The notes under the pieces: generated by a model
The model's input: the letters and a program-made list of their open reading frames with translations, nothing else
Told to the model about the DNA's origin: nothing
The model's database searches: none
Position numbers and translations under genes: made by a program
Shown here: piece by piece, positions 11,901 through 21,716 of the stretch
Layout: the number at the start of each line of letters is the position of its first letter
Numbering within the stretch: the stretch's first letter is position 1
Source of the DNA: Clytia hemisphaerica
Lineage: Eukaryota; Cnidaria; Hydrozoa; Leptothecata; Clytiidae
DNA: 64,000 nucleotides
Direction of reading: 5' to 3'
NCBI GenBank assembly: GCA_902728285.1
Contig: CACVBU010001306.1
Span: 145,273-209,272, forward strand

Positions 11901-14517
11901 CTATAATGTTCAACAACAACACAAAAAGGCATACAGGAAAACTGAAAGAAAAAAAGAATGTCTTTTTCTTTTGAATGAAATCGAGTGTTTCTATTTTTAA
12001 ATGAAAACATTCTATTGTGAATTTATTCGAAAACTTCTTTGCAATCTTTTTGTTTATATTTTGTCTTCATTCACTTTCGTTTACTGTTGAAAACATAACA
12101 AAGTTTTAGCTATACTCTTAAATCGCGTATAACTGTCGGTTAAGCCAATCAGCTTTCGGGCTGACATCAGCATGTATTTCAGAGTATACCATGGAAGTGC
12201 CACAAAATCCGACCCCTACTATAAGTATAGCGCTATAACCTTTAATTTCAAGCCAGTTGGATTACCCTCTTGCATTGAAAAGCTATTAACAATAAGCGAT
12301 CACTTTAGATAAAAAATTTTCCAATACCTCTTCCAAGTTTGTAAATTTGTGGAGAAAATTTTGAGGAAAACGATTTTTTGCTAACAAGCATATCGAGGAT
12401 TTTACCTTTTTCGAGGGTTGCGTGCCCTCATGTAGAAAATAAAAAAGGATAAAAATAGAAATTTCGCGGATTGCAAAAAAAATTCAAATTTTTCGCGGAA
12501 ACTTATTTTCGCGGATGGGCCTTTTTCAAATTTCCAATAGGACTTATTTTCGCGGATGACACCCAAATCCGCGAAAATTAATCCCCGTGAAAATTTATCC
12601 CATTAAAGTAAGTGGAGAAATCCAGGGAAAGGAGTGGCGCCCTCCCCTACCTTCGGGTAGACAGCTATACGAAAAGGAAGCCTTCGGGTCGCCCTCGACT
12701 GCGATCGCAAACTTACTTACTACTTACAGGGAACGCCAATTTGTTCGACTTATGGGAATTTCGAGTTATAGAGACGTCCTTTTAAGGCATTATTTAACTG
12801 ATGGGACAAGAGAGTTTTTTTCGGGTTAAGGATACAACCGAGTTATAGAGGTTCGAGTTAATGAGACTCCACTGTAGTTTTTTTTTTCTTAAAAAATATA
12901 GACGTGTTTGTCAGGCATAAAATGAATGTTCGTCGCTGTGGAAAATTATTGAATATTTTTTTCTTCACTGAAACAACAAGCATACTTTCATTCAGTTTTA
13001 ATTTTAGAGTTCTTTATTTTTTACCGGTTTTTAGGCCAAGGTAAATGGTACCAACTACTAACGTGTTGCATTTTCGGTAATGAAGCTTCACCCACTGGTA
13101 ACAAAAGATCAATCTTTCCATGTCTTTCTGGCGACACCACCACTGCAACGGCTATCAAACTCGCCACATGCACCATTGGTAAGCCATAGCCACAATCTGG
13201 AATTTTCTTTTCATTTCTTTTCATATGTCATTTCCTTCAGTGCGCACATTGCCGTTTTTGTCTTTTTGTTTTATGTTTTTTTTCCTGCGAACTGGAACTC
13301 TCTCTTTTCATTCAATAAAGATGTCATTTTATTTCAGTGTGCACATCCGTTTTTATATTTTTGTTTTTTCGATCTTTCTCTTTCTATAAGGATATCCATA
13401 TTTGAAATTTTTTATGGTAAATTTTAACGATATATCCGATATTCCAAGTTGACTTTTCGACTTTGTATTAAGCAAGAAACATTATAATTTTGACACTTGG
13501 ACAGCAACAATTAGGTTTTATTTAGGGTCATACAAGAAGCTATATCTTTCGTTCTTATTGGTAATTTCAGGTCTTCAAGTATCTTACCTAACGTGGGGTG
13601 TGCTCCAAGAGAAAGTGATGACACACAAGTACGGGGAAGGCACACAAGCCGTCAAATTCAAGAACTCCGAATTCCTCGTCTTCATGAACCGTATCGCAGC
13701 TTTTATTGTTGCTGGGCTATATATCCAAATCACACGGTCAGGCCAATGGAACGGACCATTTTATCGGTTTTCTTTTGCCTCTTTATCGAATATTTGCTCG
13801 TCTTGGTGTCAATACGAAGCGTTGCGATTTGTCAGTTTCCCGACGCAGGTACTTGGGAAAGCCTCCAAGATGATTCCTGTTATGATCATGGGTCGTGTGG
13901 TTTCTAAGAAAACGTACCAATATTATGAATACGTTGTGGCACTTATGATTTCAGTTGGCGTTTCCCTCTTCTTAACGGCTACCGGCTCCGATAAACACAA
14001 CTCTACGGAAACTACCGTGTCCGGCTTAATTCTAATGATCGGATATATGGGTTTTGATAGCTTCACAGCCAATTGGCAATCGCATATGTTTACCGAATAT
14101 AAAGTGCCATCCATGCAGATGATGTTTAACGTGAATTGTTTCTCCTGTTTATTCACCTCAGTACCGTTACTCATCTCGGGCGGCATGACTTACGCCCTGG
14201 CGTTTATGATGGTCCACCCATCTTTTGCCACTCACGTTGGTATTATCTCCTTAACATCGGTGACAGGCCAAATGTTTATTTTCTACACTCTTGCTGAGTT
14301 TGGACCGCTTGTTTTTACAACCATAATGGTGACACGGAATATGTTGAGCATTTTATTGTCTTGCATTATTTATGGTCATGTTTTAACTTCACAAGCTGCT
14401 TTGGGTGTTTCCGTTGTATTCTGCGCTCTGTTTTTACAGATTTATGCGAAATACCGTATCAAACAAAAGAAATCTCAACAAGTGACGAATCCACGTGAAC
14501 AATCTGATATGGCTTAA
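5964..14517 (+). CDS. SLC35B2: SLC35B2 (PAPST1), Golgi PAPS transporter, four exons
   Basis: Exons 5964-6062, 6781-6982, 13035-13178 and 13571-14517 join with GT-AG borders in phases 0, 1 and 1, giving 463 codons plus stop. Exon 1 encodes a signal-anchor-like segment (LVWAFGLLLIFLIGSCHA). Exon 2 encodes a His/Glu-rich luminal stretch (HDGEGGHDHAHH), then ESWVQGFVWNMVGYLIIII, equivalent to the first conserved helix of human SLC35B2. Exon 3 gives LLTCCIFGNEASP. Exon 4 gives GLQVSYLTWGVLQEKVM, FASLSNICSSWCQYEALRFV, SFPTQVLGKASKMIPVM, SGLILMIGYMGFDSFTANWQ and a Lys-rich tail. Family members exchange PAPS from cytosol into Golgi lumen for sulfation. Intron 2 is 6 kb and made largely of mobile elements. 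Confidence 0.95.
7091..7289. mobile_element. MITE with AGCGAGTTTATGTAT inverted ends
   Basis: AGCGAGTTTATGTATTTGC at the left is mirrored by ATACATAAACTCGCTATT at the right, about 200 bp apart, in SLC35B2 intron 2. The inside contains GAGGACGGTAAAGTG and its inverse. The target duplication is not clear. Confidence 0.6.
7641..7867. mobile_element. 227-bp MITE, 30-bp TIR, 8-bp TSD
   Basis: The two ends form a nearly perfect 30-bp inverted repeat beginning CATAGATTTATAAAGCCCGA. The 8-bp duplication AACAAAAC lies at 7633-7640 and 7868-7875. This is the pattern of a hAT-type MITE, although no autonomous partner is in the window. It lies in SLC35B2 intron 2. Confidence 0.85.
8049..8200 (+). repeat. 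tRNA-derived SINE, 5' part (split by insertion)
   Basis: The head (8049-8127) has a pol III B box, GGTTCGATCCC, and a degenerate A box around TAGCATAAAGG. It passes into a tRNA-unrelated body (CATACCAAAGATTCC...ATCAAGGGTA). The body matches the copy at 23764-23960. At 8200 the SINE is broken by the 4408-bp element and resumes at 12611. The head does not fold as an intact tRNA. Confidence 0.8.
8201..12608. mobile_element. 4408-bp TIR element with TA duplication inserted in a SINE
   Basis: The left end CTTTAATGGGATGAATTTTC and the inverse of the right end, CTTTAATGGGATAAATTTTC, continue into a TIR of about 40 bp containing CGCGGGGATTAA and TTTCGCGG. TA flanks both sides (8199-8200 and 12609-12610). 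Removing the element restores the SINE reading ATCAAGGGTAAGTG seen at 23764-23960. Subterminal CGCGG-rich blocks recur at 9340-9440 and 12450-12600. The open frames inside (9105-9452, 10797-10985, 11468-11683) match no transposase I know, so it looks non-autonomous or badly decayed. The TA TSD suggests a Tc1/mariner-like or PIF-like mover. Confidence 0.85.
12611..12735 (+). repeat. tRNA-derived SINE, 3' part
   Basis: This continues the SINE cut at 8200: AGTGGAGAAATCCAGGGAAA, GGAGTGGCGCCCTCC, CTACCTTCGGGTAGA, and a tail ending in ACTTACTTACTACTTAC. The match to 23845-23960 is clear. Together the two parts make a SINE of about 280 bp. Confidence 0.8.
12736..12880. mobile_element. Pogo/Tigger-like terminal fragment
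   Basis: The right end, read inverted, is CTACAGTGGAGTCTCATTAA followed by CTCGAACCTCTATAACTCG, the style of Tigger/pogo ends. The left part has related TTCGAGTTATAGAGACG. No transposase is visible. Confidence 0.5.
13035..13178 (+). CDS. SLC35B2: SLC35B2 exon 3 (48 codons, short)
   Basis: Acceptor TTTTTAG|GCC and donor ATTG|GTAAG delimit 144 nt. Read in phase 1 it gives GQGKWYQLLTCCIFGNEASP ... IKLATCTIG, then GLQVSYLTWG in exon 4. The CCIFGNE motif aligns with KACVFGNE and the end with KLLFCATG of the human protein. It restores the only missing part of the gene. The longer open frame at 13080-13427 is in another frame and is not coding. Confidence 0.9.
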
Positions 14518-16932
14518 AGCCTGGTTTAGATTGTGACTTGATAAGTGAGTTCATGAAACTTAGAACTGCTTAGAATCTTACAAATTATAAAACACTGGAC
14601 CAGGTCTGGGTCCTAAGTAGTTTCACTTAAACTGTGACTTGTAACCATAGTCACCCAGCTGACAGACAACGTTTTTTTAACGTTTATTCAATGTTCCATG
14701 GATGTTTCGAACATTATATGGACGTTTCTTTGGCGCCTGGAAAAGGAAAATTGTTTCACAAGACCTTTCTAACTAAAACGTTAAAATTTCGCGGTAATAT
14801 TTATAATATTTATTGCCAAAAATAAACGAATAGGCCTTTTCATAAATTATTTGGAGTGCAAAAACCTCCTTCAAACTTAGTCTCCAGTCCCCAGTTCCAA
14901 ATATTACGATTGGGAATCAATTGTTAAAGCAATATTTTGAAAACGAACCAAGTGTTTCTCGTGAAGTAGTAATGATGAAAGTCGTCGAATCTTGTGTATC
15001 TTAAGTTTTTTTTATCACCGAAGGAAATTTATTTAAAAATGGTAGCATAACTGTAGTAATTTAAATAGGTAATTTATATTTTATACTGTTCTTATTGTAG
15101 TTCTTTTTTATTGTTCGGTTTTTGTTCCGAGTTTTGTTTTTTGTTTATGCTAGGAGTTTTTCTATAATTTTATTTTTTTTCTTTGCTAGCCTTAAAATTC
15201 TGTCTGATTTCCAAGATTAAAATTAATGGTTATTGTAACTAAGTTACAGGCTCAAAAGTGTGATGTGATTTTCGTGAAATATTCCTATATAATGTAACCC
15301 GGAAATAGAAAGTTTTTTGTAAGTTCATCCACTCGATTTTTGACGCGGAGATATTTTAAACTTTTAAGATTTTTGAAAATTGAGGCATTTCTATATAGCA
15401 ATAAATTTTGTTTGTTATTTATTAGTTTATTTGTTTATTACCAAGTAAAGTATTTTTCCTACTGTTCTAACAATTTTTTGTACTATTTATTTGGAATGAA
15501 AAATCCTACATTTCAAAATGTTTGGATTGGAAAAAATAAGTCATCAATTTTTGAGAATTTTTGAAATTCGATGCTATTATTATCGTTTTTAGATATTTCT
15601 ATTTACTGTTGTTCATTTTATATAAAAATGATGTCTATGTCAACTCTTAGGTAATCTCCCATCAATCACTACGTCTTTGCCCTAACATATGAGAATCCTT
15701 ACTGCGCCAAAATTTCTTTAGTCCGTTTATCTATTAACGGTAGTCTAAATTTAATAAATCTACACACTGATTTTTGACATTTAAAACCAGAATATGGTCG
15801 TGATGTAGGTTTTATTTTTAGGCCTAAATTTCTTATTAAGATGTTCTTTCTTTCAGCATTTTGTGAGTATATTTGTACAATTTCCTTAGAAGCTGTATGT
15901 TCTCGAGTCTTGCAAAGCCTCCAAACTCTGGAATTCCACCAGTATTCTAACATTACTTATGCTCTAAGAAATTTCTGTTTGCCTTTGTAGCTCCCATGAA
16001 AATGTCAATTGAATTTTCTAACTCTTTAAAATTACTTTTTGGTCTTTGTAGTTAAAGGCTTTATATTCTACTAGATACTAATACTGTATTGCTGTAACGT
16101 GATGTTTGAAGGGCAAGTGTTCATTTTATAGTCAGCCAGTATAGATATAATTTTCACACCTTGTCAAAAGTGGCTTTTTATGACTTTTTCCAGTCATATT
16201 ATTTTCTCATTTTCTTTTCAATTTTAGCTAATATTAAAATCAAAAACAGAATCGGATCTGCATTTTCCAAAACGTGTTGAAACAATATGTCAAAAATGTG
16301 TTTGCTGTGTCATGAATCGAAATGGAAAATCAAATGATTGTTACAGGAAGAAAAATTCCACGAAAGTTCGTCATTTCAGTAAGTCAGTCATTACCTTTCG
16401 TTTGGCTTTGTATTGGTTTTATGATAAAATATTCCTTTTTACTTGGACTTGTTTTCAATAAATCTCGTACTTTTTTCATTTTAATGTTCATTTACAACGT
16501 GCCATTCACAATTTCTATCTGTTCCTTGTTGGAAAGGTAATCGCTAATAGAGAGCAGAACATTATAAACTAAACCCGTGAATTTGTGCGAGCCATCTCAA
16601 ACAGCGCTCTTGTGGTGTTTTAGCCTTTAATTCTCATAATTTAATAAGGTTTTATAGAAAAAATGTTGACTTGCAATAACATTATAAAATCATACTGAAA
16701 GTGGTGTTGATAAAATTATAGTCTTTATTTTTTACAAACATATATTTATGATTTGATTTAATTCACTACAGCAGATTTAAAAACTGTAAAAATTTCAGTG
16801 ACATTTCTTTTTTGAAATTATCTTTTGGATTGTTAGTTGTTGAGGTGAGAATTTCAACTTAAATTGTCAGACAAAAAAATGTGCTCATATCTGTTGTTAT
16901 GGGTGAATATTTAGACATTTCCTTCATTTTTA
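14518..16932. other. Intergenic, no gene seen
   Basis: AT-rich spacer downstream of SLC35B2. Open frames of up to 84 codons (for example 15699-15953 minus) show no recognisable product. Confidence 0.5.
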
Positions 16933-17238
16933 ACACCCCCTTCTCACAGACCCACCGAGACCCCTCCCACTGGAGATATTGGTGAAAATATCGTCCTCAG
17001 TGACAAATTATACTTTATTTTTTGTACCCACTGAAAAAAATCAGATAAGCAAATCCTCACTGCAAAATATTGCACTATTTTTTGCATCCCACTGCATTTT
17101 TTAGCTCGAAAACGATGGAATTCATATCCCTATATCCATAAAAAACATGGAAATATCAATCCCGATCGAGTTTTGGTCCGTGATTTTTACCCTCCACTAA
17201 CTGAAAGAAATCATACCGGATCTGTGAGAAGGGGGTGC
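16933..17238. mobile_element. MITE, CACCCCCTTCTCACAGA family
   Basis: The left end CACCCCCTTCTCACAGACCC mirrors the right end CCGGATCTGTGAGAAGGGGG. Flanking TTTTTA and TTTCTA are a 6-bp duplication with one mismatch. Inside are repeated CCCACTG/CAGTG motifs. The copy at 20539 is related. Confidence 0.75.
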
Positions 17239-19093
17239 TTTCTATCAAGGAAAATATTTGGGTCCTATGATCATTGTTAGTGTTTGGGATTAGAATATGA
17301 CAAAAGTTGTCCGCCTGTCTACCTGTCTACATTTTGCTTGTCTAGAACACGTAGGGCTATTCTTGTAGATTTTTATAAATGGTCAGAATCTGCTTAAATT
17401 TTATAGATGCATCTGTTCTTTGGATAAATAATTAAGATATGAAGTATGCTGTACTCAGAAATATTTTGAAAAAGATTTGAGGATTTTCCCATAATACTAC
17501 CCAGCAACATTTCATCAGGCATCTGAACTATCAAGTATATATTGTGTACAGGGAACTGATTTTAGATACAATCTAGTGGGAAGTCAATACTAATGCTATT
17601 GATATTACTTTACTTGTCATATGAAACTTCTATATCTACGTCTTGTATAACTGTTTCTAAATTTGAACAAAATTTGAACAAAAAAAGTTTTGTAAAGTTT
17701 GATGACATCCAGAAATGAATAAAACTGACAGACATTGAATTTATTTTTGATTAAATGTCGTAAGATATTATGATTTTCCAAAATGAAAATGTTAGCATGT
17801 TCTAGCAAGCCTAAACTTAAATGAAAGTTAATCTTCAAACTAAGATGTTTTTAATTCGATTGTGATTTGAAATTGGGTAAATTCATCGCATTTTTCGCAA
17901 AAACAAGCTTCCTAGAAAAGATTTAACAATTTTTCACATAAAAATTTCTTAAATCGTGGTTGCATCTAAATTGGTACGTAGAATAGAAATATTTTAGGCA
18001 GGGTATAATTTTCAAACGCGAAAAGATGGCTATAAGAATTATGATTTAAATTCTCTAGAGAACAGTACCCTCCGAGAATGAAGTAATCATATCAATTCAG
18101 GGTGTCCGGAAAAGAGTATCGAGTCAAAACTTAACAAACGTTTTTATCTGTATTCACAAAATTATATTTTGAGTTAAATAAAAGTCAAAGTTAAATGAAA
18201 AAAGAAAATAAAAGTAAATAAAAAAAATAAAATTAAAGTTAGATTAAAGGCTGACATTCCCCTAAATAGTTGACCAGAAATCCCAAACAGCAAACTTAAG
18301 CTATTATGTGCCTCATCGGTCATCGGACAAAGAAATGCACAAAATTAAATCAAAGGGGCCTCGAAAGCGTGACAAATTGAAGTAGTAAAAATAAAAAAAG
18401 GGAAAATTTACAGTCTCTTGTTATCATTTATTCAACGAAACTTTAAGGGGTCAACGTTCTCTTATAAAACTTTACCTATCAAATTCTCAATTTTCACATC
18501 AAAATAGGCGCCCGAAAAAAAAGATTTTTTAGTACTATTGTGTGACTATCATACTGTAAACTTAACCCTAGTTGACCTTTACAAAACAAAAAAAAATTGT
18601 TCAAACTTTGAGAAGTTCCATGACTGAGGTTGTCACACCTCATAAACAAGTGAAGTGCTATGTAAGATGAAATATACAGTATGTTTTTATAAGAACATTT
18701 TAAAAGTCTCTTCATTTGAATCTTGCTACTTTCTATGAACACTTTGAGAATGTCTTATTCTTAGATATTCTTAGTTCATGGGCTACCATGCCTCTGCATT
18801 TTGTAGAAGCTTAAGATTCTATATTGTTCTTATTATGATGTTTTTAAATTCCATTGTTCTTATAAAAACTTGCGTTGTACACAATACGTTTTGTAATGAC
18901 AATTCTTTTTGTTTTCGTCACATTTTTGATCAAAAAAACAATTTTTGACAACAAATTTTTGTATATATTTCTTTTTGACAAGGGATAAGAGATAAGATTT
19001 CTTAAATTTCATTTCAGATTTAATGACAGTGCTGTACGCCTGGGGTGTAGATTCCAGTTAAAAAAAAATACTGTTTTTGTTTCTTTATTAAAG
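17239..19093. other. Intergenic upstream of SIX1/2
   Basis: AT-rich with no coding match. It ends in a pyrimidine-rich tract and TTAAAG directly before the SIX1/2 ATG, which could be a splice acceptor for an upstream or spliced leader. Confidence 0.5.
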
Positions 19094-20005
19094 ATGGATC
19101 AATCGCAACATATGATACCATCTTACTTGGATTTCAATAACAATAATGGCGCCGCTGCAACCAATCACCAACCATCAGTTGCAAGTTTTACTCCGGAGCA
19201 AGTGGCATGTGTTTGTGAAGTTCTTGAACAAAGTGGAAATTTCGATCGCTTGGCCCGTTTTCTTTGGTCACTACCAACCTATGATGATATTTATGCTAAT
19301 GAAGCCGTTCTGGTTGCAAAAAGCGTGGTCGCATATCACCAAGAAAACTTACAAGAATTATATCATATTATAGAGAATAACACATTTTCACCCATCTATC
19401 ATCCTAAACTACAAATGTTATGGTTGAAAGCTCATTACACGGAAGCCGAGAAAATTCGGGGACGTCCACTCGGTGCTGTTGGGAAATACCGCGTCCGTCG
19501 TAAATATCCGTTACCGCGTACCATTTGGGACGGTGAAGAAACGTCATACTGCTTCAAGGAGAAATCAAGAGTCGTCTTACGTGATTGGTATGCCCGTAAT
19601 CCGTATCCGTCTCCACGTGAAAAGAAAGAGCTTTCAGAAGGAACTGGTCTATCAACAACGCAAGTCTCAAATTGGTTTAAAAACCGTCGACAACGAGACC
19701 GCGCGGCCGAAGTAAAAGAACGCGAGGACGAACATGAGAAAAAATATTATCGTGAGACATGGGAGAAACAGCAAACTGAGTTAGTACACCGTAGCGCTTT
19801 ACTGAAACCATCTAGTAATAACTTTTCAAGTGAACACATTGCTGCTACTATTTTATCACAAAGTTTAGGAGCAAACAACCAACACCAACCGGCATTTAAC
19901 GTACCGCTGATCAATTCATCAGTAATCCGAACCAAAGATGAAAACATTCCTGACGGCTATGGTAAAAAACAACCTTCAGATTTCGATGTTTTGTCGAACA
20001 TGTGA
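19094..20005 (+). CDS. SIX1/2: SIX1/2-class homeobox transcription factor
   Basis: Single exon, 303 aa. The SIX domain (residues about 32-140) begins [19 protein letters not shown] and ends [20 protein letters not shown]. The homeodomain follows (about 141-203) with [17 protein letters not shown] at its N-terminal arm and [14 protein letters not shown] in helix 3. The [11 protein letters not shown] signature assigns it to the SIX1/2 (sine oculis) group rather than SIX3/6 or SIX4/5. The N-terminus is Asn-rich. The C-terminus is short and divergent, Asn/Gln-rich, without a recognised activation motif. Such proteins bind DNA with EYA co-activators in nuclei of developing tissue. It starts at the first Met of the frame. 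No intron is seen between the SIX domain and homeodomain. Confidence 0.95.
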   Translation: MDQSQHMIPSYLDFNNNNGAAATNHQPSVASFTPEQVACVCEVLEQSGNFDRLARFLWSLPTYDDIYANEAVLVAKSVVAYHQENLQELYHIIENNTFSPIYHPKLQMLWLKAHYTEAEKIRGRPLGAVGKYRVRRKYPLPRTIWDGEETSYCFKEKSRVVLRDWYARNPYPSPREKKELSEGTGLSTTQVSNWFKNRRQRDRAAEVKEREDEHEKKYYRETWEKQQTELVHRSALLKPSSNNFSSEHIAATILSQSLGANNQHQPAFNVPLINSSVIRTKDENIPDGYGKKQPSDFDVLSNM

Positions 20006-20538
20006 TGAGTGTTTATGTTACCGTCTACAAAAACTCTTCGTCGGTAAAAAGAGATTATTGGTAAGTGACAAATCATTCACCTCACCAAAACCGGGATTTT
20101 TTCATTCCGTTTCTTTGTGAGCTCCACTTTGACGATTTTTGAAAAATAGAAGCCTTTCAAGTGTCTTGACGTAAATTCGATTTTTTTCGCTACTGCAGGA
20201 GCTTCGAAAGTTAAAAGTGAAGTAAAAAAATCGAATGTTTGGAGTCCGAAAACCTGGGCTCCAAACATTCGAAAAACTTGCAAAGTGGTATGGACGTAAA
20301 TTACGTTGAAAAAGCTGGTATAGGCTACGAATTTTTTTGTCGACGAATATTTTTTTTGCTAAGTAGATTTCCCCCGACAAATTTTCTACCGTTAAAGTTA
20401 AATGTAATGTAATTCTCGGATCTTGACCCACAAATCCTCACAGAATAGCATATATTGGACAAAACTACTTTAAAGCGTCAATTTGCAATAACCTGCTTGC
20501 CTTTACGTTGTAAACATCTTCATGTTTGATAGCATACG

Positions 20539-20821
20539 TCACCCCTGTGTCACAGACCCGCTGGAACACCAGCCCCGCTGGAAAATTTGGCAAAAATTTC
20601 GTCCCCAGTGAGAAAATACTCTGAAATTTCAGCACCGCTGGTAATTTGACTTTGATTTCATCTCCATTCGAGATTCAATGTTTAAAAATTGCACTCCAAA
20701 GCCATCCCAACTGGATTCTTTAACCTTGGAACAATAAAATTCTTATCCCAATTGAGATTTCAATAGGAATTTTTATCCCCACTGAGGAAAAAGTTCCACC
20801 GGGGCTGTGAGACAGGGGTGT
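20539..20821. mobile_element. MITE, CACCCCTGTGTCACAGACCC family
   Basis: The left end CACCCCTGTGTCACAGACCC and the inverted right end CACCCCTGTCTCACAGCCCC form a TIR of about 28 bp. CATACG flanks both sides (20533-20538 and 20822-20827). It shares end style and CCCACTG/CCAGTG interior motifs with the element at 16933. Confidence 0.8.
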
Positions 20822-21190
20822 CATACGGAATGTCATTGATGAACTATGATGGATATTGTACCGTTAAATATAAAAGCTCGCTTAGCAATCAAATGCGTCA
20901 AAATGGTAATAATTCAGATAGTGCTCAGGTAAAGTCACTTGGAAAAAATACCAAACTGGTGCTCATCTGCGAATAAATTTTGGCAGAGTCTTTTCTTACC
21001 GACCAGCATGGTTCGTCTATCGAATGTTGAGCTTTTGGATTGTTAAGGGTACTTACAATGTGAAATGATTTCGATTCTGAGAGAAAACATTTTTGTTAAA
21101 ACCGCGAAAAACTTCTTGGTAATTGGGAATTTTATACATTTTTGATCGTTTTGATGTGAAAGCTTTGGATCAACAATGACATTTGTTTTG

Positions 21191-21265
21191 ATATGTGATT
21201 TGTTTGTAAATATGAAAAAAGATAAACTTTAACAAACAACATTTTATATATTTTTGATACTTGAG
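21191..21265 (+). repeat. Direct repeat, copy 1 (about 75 bp)
   Basis: ATATGTGATTTGTTTGTAAA through ACATTTTATATATTTTTG recurs at 21641-21716 with one inserted base. It has no feature of a known element. Confidence 0.7.
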
Positions 21266-21366
21266 AATTTGTTATTTTTTAGATTTCTTAAGTGAAAAAG
21301 TTGATTTGTGAACTAGAAAAACCAGATGGTGATTCATCTAGAGTGTCTCAAAAGACGAAGTTTGGA

Positions 21367-21635
21367 CCCGGGGGCACTCGATTCAAAAATGACCATGAGT
21401 GCGGCCCAAAATTAGGCCTTTGAAATCGGACCCTTACAGTGCACTTCTTTGAAGATCTTTGACCATTTTTAGGCAAAATATGGTCAGATTTTCAAAACTT
21501 TACACTCTTAGAGTGCAATTTTTCTCATCTTTGCTCATGTCGATCCTAAGAGTGGACTTTACGAAGCTTGGAAAAGGGACGCTTCAGGACCGCACATACG
21601 GTAAGTCGTTTACCTTGAGTGCCCCTTCTCCCGGG
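21367..21635. mobile_element. MITE, CCCGGGGGCACT family
   Basis: The ends are CCCGGGGGCACTCGA and GAGTGCCCCTTCTCCCGGG. The interior has repeated ACCCTTACAGTGCA-like motifs shared with 58106-58441. The flanks AGTTTGGA and AGTTTATA fit an 8-bp duplication with two changes. Confidence 0.75.
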
Positions 21636-21640
21636 AGTTT

Positions 21641-21716
21641 ATATGTGATTTGTTTGTAAATATGAAAAGAAGATAAACTTTAACAAACAACATTTTATAT
21701 ATTTTTGGTCGATCTT
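21641..21716 (+). repeat. Direct repeat, copy 2
   Basis: Second copy of the 21191-21265 sequence, starting 5 bp after the end of the CCCGGG MITE. Confidence 0.7.

Noticed and set aside
13080-13427. 115-codon open frame
   Set aside because: It overlaps SLC35B2 exon 3 in another frame. The spliced frame matches the transporter family.
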